This document shows positions 34,934 through 43,112 of a DNA stretch of 64,000 bases, in pieces (position 1 is the first letter of the stretch; the number at the start of each line of letters is the position of its first letter). The position numbers and the translations under genes are program-made. A model generated the notes under the pieces. It was not told the origin of the DNA and made no database searches. It was given only the letters and a program-made list of their open reading frames with translations. Source of the stretch: Diacronema lutheri (taxonomy: Eukaryota > Haptophyta > Pavlovophyceae > Pavlovales > Pavlovaceae); NCBI GenBank assembly GCA_019448385.1, contig JAGTXO010000003.1:1426001-1490000 (forward strand), written 5' to 3'.

Positions 34934-36619
34934 TCACGGCGCCGAGACGGCGGCCTTGCCCGGCGCGGCGGCCGCTGCTGCAGCACCGCCCCCGGCAGAC
35001 GCGCTCGCGCCCGCGGCCGTCTTGAGCGCCTGCAGCTCCTTCTGCTGCTCCTTGAACGCGCCCTTGATCTCAGAGAGCAGCGTCTGCTTCTCCGAGAGCT
35101 CGGCGATGAGCGAGAGCTTGTTCTTGTTCCTGCGGCGGGGCGCGCGCACGGCGTCGAGCACACGGCGGCGTGGGCGTGCGGACCGCCGCACGGCGTTGCG
35201 GGCGCGCAGCAGCGCGCGCGCTCGCACAATGGCGCGAGCGCGCGCCTCGCGCGGCGTGCCCGCAACGCGCGCCCCGCCGCGGGCGCGCAGCGCACACCAC
35301 TCGGTGAGAGAGAGCTTGTGTGACTCGCGCAGCGCGGTCAGTCGCGATTCCTTCTCCGCCAGTTCCGCCCTCAGCTCCTGCATGCGCTTGGTCTTCTCGG
35401 CGAGGCTGGCCTTGTGCGCCTCGCGCAGCGTCTGCAGCTTGGCGTCGCGCTCCTTCACTTGGTTCATCAACTCCGCCTCGCGCGCCGACGCGTTGGCCGC
35501 GCCGGCAGGCGGCGCGTCGGTTGCGCTGGCCCCGCCGACAGCGCGCGGGGAGCCGCTGGCGCCCTCTGCGGCGGCGGATGCGGCAACGGCAAGCTCGGCC
35601 GGCGGCGCGGCGGCGCGCGCGGCCGCCTCGGCATTCAGCTGCGCAATCTGCGAGTGCGCCGAGACGAGCGACGCCTGCGAAGTCTCGAGACAGCGCGCGC
35701 GCTCGGCGAGGTGACGACGAGCCTCGGCCAGTTCGGCGCGCACGACCTCGAGCGCGGCGGCGCTGCTCTCAGCGCCGTCGCCGGCGGCCGCGGCGACCGG
35801 CTCGGAAGCGCACGCCGACGCAAGCGGCTGCGCGTCCACTTTGCGCGGCGTGCCCGCCGCCGCGGGCGTCGTCGTCCCGTCGGCGGGGTGCGCGGGCGTG
35901 CGTGGCGCCTTTTCGGAAACTGGCGGCGCGGGCTGGTGCTCAAAGCGCTCATCGTCAAAACGCTCGTCGATCGAAGAATGGTGCTGCCGCACCTGCTCCT
36001 GCGTGCCGACGTACCGCGGCCCGCGCACCCTGTCACGCTTCCACGTAGCCGCGGCGCTGCCGGTGCCATTGCTCGCTCCGCCGCTCCCGCCTCCGCCGCC
36101 GCTGCTCCGCCCGCCGCCAGCACCGCCCGCGGTCGCCGCGTCGCGCGACGGCCGCTCGCGCTCGCGTTCCCTCTCGCGCTCGCCGCGTCGCTCGCGCTCA
36201 CGCTCGCGGTGGTCGCGCTCACGGTGGTCGCGCTCGCGCTCCTCCCTGCCGCCGTGCCTCGCGTCGCGCGAGTCGTAGCTGCGCGCGGCGGGAGCGCGCG
36301 GCCGCGCGTCGCCGTCGCCGCCGAAGCGCGCATCGATGTCGTCGAGCGCGCCCGGCAGCCTGCGCTTCGCCTCGCCAGCATGCACCGGGCTTGACTTGCG
36401 CTTGGCCGTCGAGCGGCTGCCGCCATCTCCGCTGCCCGCCGGCCCAAACCGATCATCGAGGCCGCCGAGCTGCGCCGGAGCCGGATGCCGGCCGTGCGAC
36501 GACTTGACCGCGGCGGGCTCGGCGGCGCGCGGCATGTCCGCCGACTTGCCGTCCGCGGCGCGCGGCACAGCGGCTGCGCCCCTCTCGGCCTTCACTCGCT
36601 CGTCGCTGTGCTCGCTCAT
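34934..36619 (-). CDS. Arg/Glu-rich coiled-coil protein (two exons)
   Basis: Exons 36619-35298 and 35129-34934 (505 residues). The intron (GTGTGC...CGCAG, 168 nt) is placed by coiled-coil continuity SLTEW/NKNKLSLIAEL. The N-terminal half is disordered with an RE-repeat stretch (REERERDHRERDHRER) and two DDRFG-type motifs (GLDDRFG, DDIDARFGG). The C-terminal half is a heptad coiled coil containing two related segments (LREAHKASLAEKTKR and LRESHKLSLTEW). RE/RS-rich tails are common in mRNA-processing factors, so a nuclear role is possible, but that is only a guess. Confidence 0.65.
   Translation of the reverse strand: MSEHSDERVKAERGAAAVPRAADGKSADMPRAAEPAAVKSSHGRHPAPAQLGGLDDRFGPAGSGDGGSRSTAKRKSSPVHAGEAKRRLPGALDDIDARFGGDGDARPRAPAARSYDSRDARHGGREERERDHRERDHRERERERRGERERERERERPSRDAATAGGAGGGRSSGGGGGSGGASNGTGSAAATWKRDRVRGPRYVGTQEQVRQHHSSIDERFDDERFEHQPAPPVSEKAPRTPAHPADGTTTPAAAGTPRKVDAQPLASACASEPVAAAAGDGAESSAAALEVVRAELAEARRHLAERARCLETSQASLVSAHSQIAQLNAEAAARAAAPPAELAVAASAAAEGASGSPRAVGGASATDAPPAGAANASAREAELMNQVKERDAKLQTLREAHKASLAEKTKRMQELRAELAEKESRLTALRESHKLSLTEWCALRARGGARVAGTPREARARAIVRARALLRARNAVRRSARPRRRVLDAVRAPRRRNKNKLSLIAELSEKQTLLSEIKGAFKEQQKELQALKTAAGASASAGGGAAAAAAAPGKAAVSAP
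35130..35297 (-). other. Intron with nested hairpins
   Basis: Inside this 168-nt intron GTTGCGGGC (35195-35203, + strand) pairs with GCCCGCAAC (35258-35266). Within the loop a 10-bp arm (GCGCGCTCGC on the coding strand) pairs around GCCATTGT. The transcript should fold into a long stem bringing the splice sites close together. Confidence 0.65.
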
Positions 36620-36676
36620 TTGCCGCCCGCGCACCTCGCGGCCCCTCTCGGGGATGCCGCTGTCAAAACTCGCACG
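36620..36676. promoter_or_regulatory. Divergent promoter (57 bp)
   Basis: 57 bp between the ATGs of the coiled-coil gene (-) and the sulfotransferase (+). No motif recognised; inferred from orientation. Confidence 0.4.
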
Positions 36677-37990
36677 ATGGCGCCCTTGCCATCAACGACC
36701 ACACCAACTTCGTGCGACGCTCGAGCGGGCGCGGCAGAACTTTGGGCCAGGCAACGAGCATTTGTTTCCGCGCGCTGCTCGCGCATTACGGGCTCGTCTG
36801 ACACTCTCGTCGTAAGCGCGTCCAACAGTGGCCGCAGGTCACGCAGTAAGGCTCCTCATAGCGCGGCCATCGCCGCGCTTCTCGCCGCGCTCGGCGTTGG
36901 GCGCGCGCAGACGGGGCCATCGAACGCCCAGGCAGCGCTGGGAACGCCGACCGGCAGCGCGGCGAGCAGAGAACGCCTCCAGCCCATGGGCGTGCCCGCG
37001 TCGCTCTGTTTGCACGGCCATGTTGCGCCTACCATCCTCTTGGTGGGCGCGCAGAAGTGTGGCAGCTCGTCGCTCTGGTTCGATCTGGTCACGCACATCA
37101 AGGGGACGGTCAAGGCGCGCGCCACGCCGGGCCTTGAGCCGGGCTACTTTGTCAAGGAGCAGCACTTCTTTGACCACGACGAGCGCTTCCGACAAGGGAT
37201 GGCCTTTTACGTTGCGCACTACCCAACGTGCACGCGCGGCGCGCGCGCGCGCTACGCCATCGACGCAACGCCCGAGTACCTGCGCTTCCCGGGCATGGCC
37301 GCGCGCGCGCACGCAGCGTACATCGGCCACAGGCGCGCGCTGCGCGTGATCGTCATCGTGCGCAACCCGACCGACCGCGTGCTCTCGTGGTACGGGCACA
37401 TCGGCGCGTGGCGTGGGCACGGCAACCTGTCGCTTGACGAGTTCGTGCACGTCAGCCTGCGCGAGCTGCGCGCCTGCGCGGCTTCCCACGGGCTGACAAC
37501 TGAGTCCGACGAGCTGTGGGCTTCCCCGTGCCGCAGGCTCCACCCGCCGCTGTACGACGCGCTCACGGGCGGCTTGTACGCGCCTCAGATTGCAGAATGG
37601 CTGCGCTGGTTCCCTGCGAGCCAGATCGCGCTCGTCACGTTCGGCGGGTACATCAAGCGCACAGGCGAGGTGTTGCACGACATGGCGGCGTTCATCGGCC
37701 AAGGGCGGCGCTCGGGCGCGCCGGCGGTGCACACGCACGCGCTGGCCGGCGCTTCGGAGCCCGGCGTACGCCAACGCGTGGCGATCGCGGCGGCGCACAG
37801 GAACGCCAAATCGACGGGGCGGACCACCTCCGGTGCGCGCGCGCGTGCTGCGCTCACCAAATTCTACCGGCCACACGTTGATTCGCTCATCGCGCTGCTG
37901 CACCGCCCGGTGGCCGAGCACATGTTCTCGACACCCTTCAGCCCGGCGAGCGCGCTGACCGCACGCGGGCTCATTGACGGCACAATGTGA
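36677..37990 (+). CDS. PAPS-dependent sulfotransferase, probably Golgi type II membrane
   Basis: 437 codons from the ATG at 36677. The 5'-phosphosulfate loop (GAQKCGSSSLW, near residues 125-135) and the 3'-phosphate-binding strand (VIVIVRNPTDRVLSWY) are classic for Golgi carbohydrate sulfotransferases of the heparan/chondroitin fold. YFVKEQHFFD and YAIDATPEYLR are also family-like. A hydrophobic stretch near residues 65-80 (AAIAALLAALGVG) could be a signal anchor, though it is short. The enzyme would move sulfate from PAPS to a sugar or similar acceptor; the acceptor cannot be told. Haptophytes and relatives make sulfated polysaccharides, which fits. No intron is needed. Confidence 0.88.
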   Translation: MAPLPSTTTPTSCDARAGAAELWARQRAFVSARCSRITGSSDTLVVSASNSGRRSRSKAPHSAAIAALLAALGVGRAQTGPSNAQAALGTPTGSAASRERLQPMGVPASLCLHGHVAPTILLVGAQKCGSSSLWFDLVTHIKGTVKARATPGLEPGYFVKEQHFFDHDERFRQGMAFYVAHYPTCTRGARARYAIDATPEYLRFPGMAARAHAAYIGHRRALRVIVIVRNPTDRVLSWYGHIGAWRGHGNLSLDEFVHVSLRELRACAASHGLTTESDELWASPCRRLHPPLYDALTGGLYAPQIAEWLRWFPASQIALVTFGGYIKRTGEVLHDMAAFIGQGRRSGAPAVHTHALAGASEPGVRQRVAIAAAHRNAKSTGRTTSGARARAALTKFYRPHVDSLIALLHRPVAEHMFSTPFSPASALTARGLIDGTM

Positions 37991-38068
37991 TGTGTGCGAA
38001 CGTTGTCCGAGGCCGCGCACTCAATGGGGTGCCGCGCACTCGCGTCTGACGGGGTCGGCCACCCAAAC

Positions 38069-40282
38069 TCACCCCCCTTCTCTCCCCCGAGACGCGCCGC
38101 GGACGCGTGCGCGCACAAGGAACGCGTCGATCGTCACGGTGCCCATGCCGCGCTCGTACGCGCCCGACTTGCCGCGCGCGCCCGCGCGCTGCGGCGAGCT
38201 CGGCAGTGGCGTGCTCTCGCGCCTGCGCTTGGCGGAGCGCATGGCATCAGGCGAGAGGCCCGCGCGCGCGGGCCGGCGCGTCTGGCAGGCTTCACACACG
38301 GGCGCGTCCGCCTTCTCGTTGACAAGTGTGCACGCCTCGCACGCCCACGCGCCGCCGCGCGAGCGAGGCTGCGCGCCGCGTGGCGACGCCTCGCATTGCA
38401 CCTCGCTGGCCGCGGCGCGCTCGACGGGCGCGGCGGCGGCCTCGCCATCGGCCGTCACCGCTGCGGTGCGCTTGAGCCTCGCCTGCGTCCTTGCATCAAT
38501 GTCCTGCGCGCCCGCCGCGCGCAGCTCTGACCAGAACGAGCTGGGCGATGCATTTGGCTCGGCGCGGCGCACGATGGAGGGCAGCGCGTCGAGCGCCGCG
38601 ACGGAGTGAACTGACGTGAACGGCGAGCGCGGTGCGGCGCCTGCAGCCGGGCAGAGCGGCGCGGCGCTTGCAGCCGCGACCGCGACGGCGACTGCATGCC
38701 CGCACGCGCACTCCGATGCGGCCGGCCGCCCAAAGAAGCGCGCGTCCGCGCCCGTGCGCGCAGCACGGAGCTCCGCCTTGCCCATGTGCGCGACGGCGAC
38801 GGCGAGCGGCGGGCTGGACCGTTGCGCGGCGCATGCGGCCGCGGACGCGTCGCGCGGCGTGGGCGGCGCGCCGCTGAACGGCAGCGCGCTGCGCGGCAGC
38901 GCCTGAAAGCTCGTCGCTGCGAGGTTGAGAAGCGTCAGATGGAAGGGGGCGCGCAGGTGCGCACGCAAGAGCCGCTGCGCAACGGCTGCGAGCGCACAGG
39001 CCGCCGCGGCGAGCTCGGCCGGGCCGGTCGTGCCCAACGCGCGGCAGCACGCGGTCGCGCCCGCCGGCAGCGCGCACGAGCGGCTTGTGCGCCGCGTCGC
39101 GTAACCGCGCGCGCCGCCCTCGACGATCGGCCGCCACGTGACGACGAGCGTGCGCGCTCGCCGCGCGCTCTCTGCCGCCTCCTCGGCCAACCGGCCGACC
39201 AAGTCGCGCGCGAGGCGGGCGATGAGCGCGTCGGCATCGCCCCAGCAATCTATGCGCGGGAATGAGTCCTCGACGGAGACACTCTTCGGCGCGCCTGAGC
39301 CTGGCACAACGGCCGACGTGTCGCGCCCGTGCGCCATCTCGAGAAGCGCGCGCGCGCTCACATGAGCTCCACCGCTGCCCGCAATGGCAAGCGCGCGCGA
39401 GAGCGCAGCGATGGTATGCGCGCGGAGTTGGCCGACGGTGCTCACGCCAAGCTCGTCGAGCAGCGCGCGCTCGACGCGCGAGCCGACGCCGGGTAGCACG
39501 CGTACGGCGAGCGGCTCGACAAAGCGCGCACCCTCGCTTGATGGTAGGGCCGTTTGCCCGTCGGGCTTGTGCAGCCCGGACGCAAGCTTCGCGAGCAGCC
39601 GATTGTGCGCGATGCCGGCCGAGACTCGTAGACCCGTCTCGCGTAGCACGCTCGCGCGAGCGTCGCGCGCTACCGCCGTGCCGTGCATCAGAAGCTCGTC
39701 CGCCGAGCCCGCCGCGGGGGCGTCGCGCGCCGAGGCGCGCGCGTCGGTATACGCGCACGCGGCGCGCAGGTCCATCGGACGGTGGCACGCGTCCGAGCCG
39801 GCCTGCGCCTCGGCGGTGCTCGTGCACACGTCCGCGGTATGCACGTGCCCGCACCAGAGCGCGCTCGGGGCCGCTCCGGCCGCGGCCACGGCGGAGAGCC
39901 GAGCGGCATGTGCGGCCGCGCTCACGTCGACGTCAAACTCGTCGAGGCCGAGCTTGTGCACCGGGCCGAAGCGCTCGAGCGCAGCGCGCACGGCCTTGGA
40001 GGCGGATCGGTATGGTGTCAAGTCCTCGCCATTGACGCACGCGAGCTCAGGACATTTGGCGAGCGCGGTGGCCGTCGCCATGAGCTTGGTGACGCCGCGC
40101 GCGCGCGCCGCATAGTTGCACGTGACGACGAGGTACTTTTGCGTGACGGCGAGCGGGCGGCCGGGAAGCGAAGGATCGCGCAGCTCCTCCACCTGTGCGT
40201 AGAACGAGTCGACGTCGATGTGCACAATTACGCGGTGGTGAGCGTCCCACTCCTCCGGACGTTCCTCCGGCACGGACTCCAT
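38069..40282 (-). CDS. POLI: Y-family translesion DNA polymerase, iota-like, with NZF zinc finger
   Basis: 737 residues, intronless, from the ATG at 40282. The palm/finger signature VIVHIDVDSFYAQVEEL is followed by QKYLVVTCNYAARARGV and VNGEDLTPYR, closer to polymerase iota than to eta or kappa. The second catalytic motif reads LGLDEFDVDVS. The thumb has SAGIAHNRLLAKLASGLHKP and the HhH region VLPGVGSRVERALLDELGV. Near the C-terminus (about nt 38360-38290) is a RanBP2/NZF-type finger, WACEACTLVNEKADAPVCEAC, and close to the end a PIP-like TVTIDAFL. Known iota enzymes use UBM helices for ubiquitin; here an NZF finger appears instead. It would bypass lesions at forks carrying ubiquitinated PCNA. 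Confidence 0.9.
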   Translation of the reverse strand: MESVPEERPEEWDAHHRVIVHIDVDSFYAQVEELRDPSLPGRPLAVTQKYLVVTCNYAARARGVTKLMATATALAKCPELACVNGEDLTPYRSASKAVRAALERFGPVHKLGLDEFDVDVSAAAHAARLSAVAAAGAAPSALWCGHVHTADVCTSTAEAQAGSDACHRPMDLRAACAYTDARASARDAPAAGSADELLMHGTAVARDARASVLRETGLRVSAGIAHNRLLAKLASGLHKPDGQTALPSSEGARFVEPLAVRVLPGVGSRVERALLDELGVSTVGQLRAHTIAALSRALAIAGSGGAHVSARALLEMAHGRDTSAVVPGSGAPKSVSVEDSFPRIDCWGDADALIARLARDLVGRLAEEAAESARRARTLVVTWRPIVEGGARGYATRRTSRSCALPAGATACCRALGTTGPAELAAAACALAAVAQRLLRAHLRAPFHLTLLNLAATSFQALPRSALPFSGAPPTPRDASAAACAAQRSSPPLAVAVAHMGKAELRAARTGADARFFGRPAASECACGHAVAVAVAAASAAPLCPAAGAAPRSPFTSVHSVAALDALPSIVRRAEPNASPSSFWSELRAAGAQDIDARTQARLKRTAAVTADGEAAAAPVERAAASEVQCEASPRGAQPRSRGGAWACEACTLVNEKADAPVCEACQTRRPARAGLSPDAMRSAKRRRESTPLPSSPQRAGARGKSGAYERGMGTVTIDAFLVRARVRGASRGREGG

Positions 40283-40427
40283 GCTGCGCGCATGACAGCA
40301 CACCGGAAACAACAAAAAAATTAATTGATGAATATTCGTCGAATCTGATCTCAGTCATCAGGTTTTGAGAGGCGCGCGCCGCAACGTGGACAGCGCACAG
40401 GCCGTAGCTCACAAAGCACGCTCCTTG

Positions 40428-41390
40428 TTAGTCCGTTTTCCGCTTGTCCTTGATGGCCTGCGCAGCCGCGAGTTGCGGCACGTGCTTGCAGATGAACTCG
40501 ACCACCTCCTCAGTCTTGGCCACCAGCGCGCTGCACTCAACCATCTCGAACGCGCGCGTCGGCGCCTGCAGCGGCCACGGGAACCGCGCCACGTCGGAGC
40601 GCGCGCGCGCACCGCCAGGTGCCGCGCGCACTGCGCGCTGCGCGCGGTGCGTGTCGCGGCGCGCACGCACCTTGCTGAAGTTGAAGGGCTCGCCGTCGAG
40701 GTTGATCATCGTGACGTTCGGCCCGAGGCTTCGGCCGTTGATCGCCTGGTCCTTGGCCTTCGCCGTGCACTCCTTCTGCACGCGATCGATCTCCGCCTCG
40801 AGCTGCTGCCGCATCTCCGCCATGGTCATGCGTGCAACGTCGCTCTTGTTGCATGCGATCAGCGTGGGCACGCGCATGTCGCGCATAGCTTTGGCGGTAA
40901 AGAGGCGGTACAGCAGCTCGGCGGCAGCCGCGCACGAGCCCTGCTCCGACAGGTCGACCATGCATACGATGGCCGCGAGGCGCGTGATCTTGCTCATCAC
41001 GTTCTCGATTGCGTCCGAGTCGCTGGGCGTGTCGATCACGTTAACGAGCTCTTGCGGAGGCTTGGCGCCTCCCACGCGTGGCAGCTCGATATCGAATGTC
41101 TCGTCCTTGAAGAACACGGTCGGGACGACCGCGCCAACATTCGCCGCGAGCCCGTCCTTGAGCCGCATGAAGAGCGTCGTCTTACCCGAATCCTCGGGCC
41201 CGATGAGCAGCACGCTGCGGCCCTTCTTGTGTGCGGGAAAGGCGACGAGGCCCATCAGCAACACAATGATTGCGACGAGGCACGCAAAGAGCACCCAATC
41301 GTCGGTCTCCACCGTGGGCGCAAAGAAGTCCCACCTCTCCGCCATTACGGCGCGCGCGGCGCGCGCATCCATGGCCTGTCCGTCCGGCAT
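40428..41390 (-). CDS. SRPRB: Signal recognition particle receptor subunit beta
   Basis: Exons 41390-40671 and 40565-40428 (285 residues). The intron GTGCGT...CTGCAG (105 nt, in frame) is placed by FNFSK/APTRAFEMVECSA. An N-terminal membrane helix (WVLFACLVAIIVLLMGLVAF) anchors it in the ER. Next comes an Arf-like GTPase core: GPEDSGKTTLF (P-loop), VNVIDTPSDSD (G3; DTPS in place of DTPG), CNKSD (G4) and VECSAL (G5). It holds the SRP receptor alpha subunit and helps target ribosomes to the translocon. The length and order match the family. The gene is 145 bp upstream of the polymerase gene on the same strand. Confidence 0.93.
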   Translation of the reverse strand: MPDGQAMDARAARAVMAERWDFFAPTVETDDWVLFACLVAIIVLLMGLVAFPAHKKGRSVLLIGPEDSGKTTLFMRLKDGLAANVGAVVPTVFFKDETFDIELPRVGGAKPPQELVNVIDTPSDSDAIENVMSKITRLAAIVCMVDLSEQGSCAAAAELLYRLFTAKAMRDMRVPTLIACNKSDVARMTMAEMRQQLEAEIDRVQKECTAKAKDQAINGRSLGPNVTMINLDGEPFNFSKVRARRDTHRAQRAVRAAPGGARARSDVARFPWPLQAPTRAFEMVECSALVAKTEEVVEFICKHVPQLAAAQAIKDKRKTD

Positions 41391-41503
41391 GGATCAATTA
41401 GCGGTTTTCTGGCACGACGAAAAAATTAGGGAAATTGGAAACAACGTTTTCGCCTCTCGCCATCGCCTGCTCGATCAGAAGTTCAGAACCGAGAGAAACC
41501 ACG

Positions 41504-41550
<47 letters not shown>

Positions 41551-41643
41551 TGCGCCCCACCCCCCCTCTCACGCTGCCCCCCCCCCCCCCCCCCTTCCTC
41601 CCACCCGCCCCCCCCCCCCCCCCGCCCCACCCCCCCTCTCACG

Positions 41644-41674
<31 letters not shown>

Positions 41675-41682
41675 AACCTCCC
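41391..41682. repeat. Poly-C array between two genes
   Basis: Four long C runs (about 41504-41547, 41578-41594, 41605-41622, 41650-41674) separated by short spacers. The block GCCCCACCCCCCCTCTCACGC occurs twice, near 41552 and 41622. On the transcribed (minus) strand these are G runs able to form quadruplexes. The array lies just 3' of the sterol-desaturase-like gene and upstream of SRPRB, so it should be in a 3' UTR or promoter. Homopolymer lengths may be affected by sequencing error. Confidence 0.85.
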
Positions 41683-42873
41683 TCAGCTCTTCATCAGCTT
41701 AGTGCGCACCGCTGCGTCGCGCGCCGCCTGCTTGGCAAGCTCGGCTTTGTACTGGCGGTCGGTGCCATGCAGCCAGTCAAGCAGCCCCACGTTGCCATAG
41801 TTGCAGTTGAACTTTGCGTGGTGGTAGTCGTGGAAGAAGGGCTGCTGGTCGGGGAACGCGACCCATGGGAAGCGGTAGCCCGAATGGTGCGTCTGCGTGC
41901 CGAGCACCGCGCACACAACCCACACCGCGGCGAAGTAGTCCGGCGTGCGGAGGGGCACGAAGCCAATCGAGAACGGGACGAGGTTGCACACGATAAATTC
42001 GACAGGGTGCGCATAGATGGCGGTGAGCGCGAGCGGCGCGGTGAACTCGTGGTGACGCTTGTGCACGCGCGCGTACAGCGCCGGGCTGTGCATCGCCCAA
42101 TGCGAGTAGAAGAAGAGCACCTCGTCGACGAGGAGGAGGAGCGCAAACTGCGCGAGCTGCTCGCGCTTGCTGGGGAACGGGCCGCCAAACTGCACACCGT
42201 ACCGGCCGCCCGTCGCGCGCGTCACCGCGATGAGCAGGATGGTGTATGGCAAGACAAGCAGCAGGTTGAACGCGCACACGCGCGCCACCTTTGGCAGCTT
42301 GGCAATGTCGATCCTCTTGTCCTTCTGCAGCTTGAGGTCGGCGAGCGAGCCCGGCCACCGCCACACGTCGAGCGGGAGGAGGAGCAGGCCGTGCGCGGCG
42401 TAGAGGACGCACATGCCGATCCATATCATGACACCCAGCCCTTCGCGCCAGTACACGCCGAAGGGCGCCGCCACGTGCGCGACGGCCGCCGCCCAGCTCG
42501 TGGCGTCGTACGAGAAGAGGAAGACGCTCGCAGCCCAGCCGACGGGCGAGTTGCCCATCGCCGAGAGCGAGACGAAGAAGATGACGACGGCCGACGCCGC
42601 CTCAACTGGCTCTCGCACGCACGCCGCCCACACGTTGGCCAACATGCTTGCCGGCGCCGCGGCGAGCGCCGCGCTCGCGCTCGAGTTACCGTGTACGCGC
42701 GCCAGCGGGGCGGTCGCAAGCGCCGCGCCGCCAAAAGCGGACGGTGGGCTGCCCGTCCAAAGCATGAGCGCCACGGCCGTAACCAACGCAAGCTGCGCCA
42801 CGTCCCGCGCCACCTGCCACGCGCGCACTGCCTCGGGCACGACGAGATTCGCCTTCGCGCCGCGCGTCACCAT
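41683..42873 (-). CDS. Fatty acid hydroxylase / sterol desaturase superfamily protein
   Basis: 396 codons from the ATG at 42873. All three di-iron histidine clusters are present: SHWAMH, HKRHHE and FHDYHHAKF, with THHSGY in between. At least five hydrophobic stretches (for example ALVTAVALMLW, VIFFVSLSAMG, LLLVLPYTILLIAV) mark a multipass ER protein. The overall order matches C-4 sterol methyl oxidase (ERG25/SMO) and FAXDC2-like proteins, which use O2 and reduced cytochrome b5. The exact substrate is not determined. No intron is needed. It diverges from the next gene across 239 bp that include a run of 16 T (42966-42981) and an AT-rich island. Confidence 0.88.
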   Translation of the reverse strand: MVTRGAKANLVVPEAVRAWQVARDVAQLALVTAVALMLWTGSPPSAFGGAALATAPLARVHGNSSASAALAAAPASMLANVWAACVREPVEAASAVVIFFVSLSAMGNSPVGWAASVFLFSYDATSWAAAVAHVAAPFGVYWREGLGVMIWIGMCVLYAAHGLLLLPLDVWRWPGSLADLKLQKDKRIDIAKLPKVARVCAFNLLLVLPYTILLIAVTRATGGRYGVQFGGPFPSKREQLAQFALLLLVDEVLFFYSHWAMHSPALYARVHKRHHEFTAPLALTAIYAHPVEFIVCNLVPFSIGFVPLRTPDYFAAVWVVCAVLGTQTHHSGYRFPWVAFPDQQPFFHDYHHAKFNCNYGNVGLLDWLHGTDRQYKAELAKQAARDAAVRTKLMKS

Positions 42874-43049
42874 GTCCTGCCGGCTGCCACTCGATTTCGC
42901 ACGAAAACGTGATCTAGCGCCCACTTTAGAATAGGCCGAGGGCCGATCACCCACGACTAGGCTCGTTTTTTTTTTTTTTTTACATGAAAGGGCCCGAGCC
43001 GAGGGCCGATCCGCGCTCGCCGAGACTGCGTCGAGAGGCCCGACCAAGA

Positions 43050-43112
43050 GAATTTACAACTCACTCTCATTTCTTTTTTTGAATTTATTCGATTTATTTC
43101 AAGTTTCGAACG
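43050..43112. promoter_or_regulatory. AT-rich promoter island
   Basis: A 63-bp stretch that is mostly A/T (AATTTATTCGATTTATTTC near 43082) just before the ATG at 43113. In a genome this GC-rich it stands out strongly. Similar islands precede other starts (for example 54296-54380 and 40310-40345), so this looks like a core promoter feature. Confidence 0.5.

Noticed and set aside
41504-41675. Telomeric repeat or assembly gap filler
   Set aside because: No telomere unit; run lengths vary and spacers are real duplicated sequence, although homopolymer lengths may be inexact.
40444-42912. 822-residue frame on the + strand with long proline runs
   Set aside because: Proline comes only from the intergenic poly-C array; the rest is antisense to SRPRB and the sterol-desaturase-like gene.
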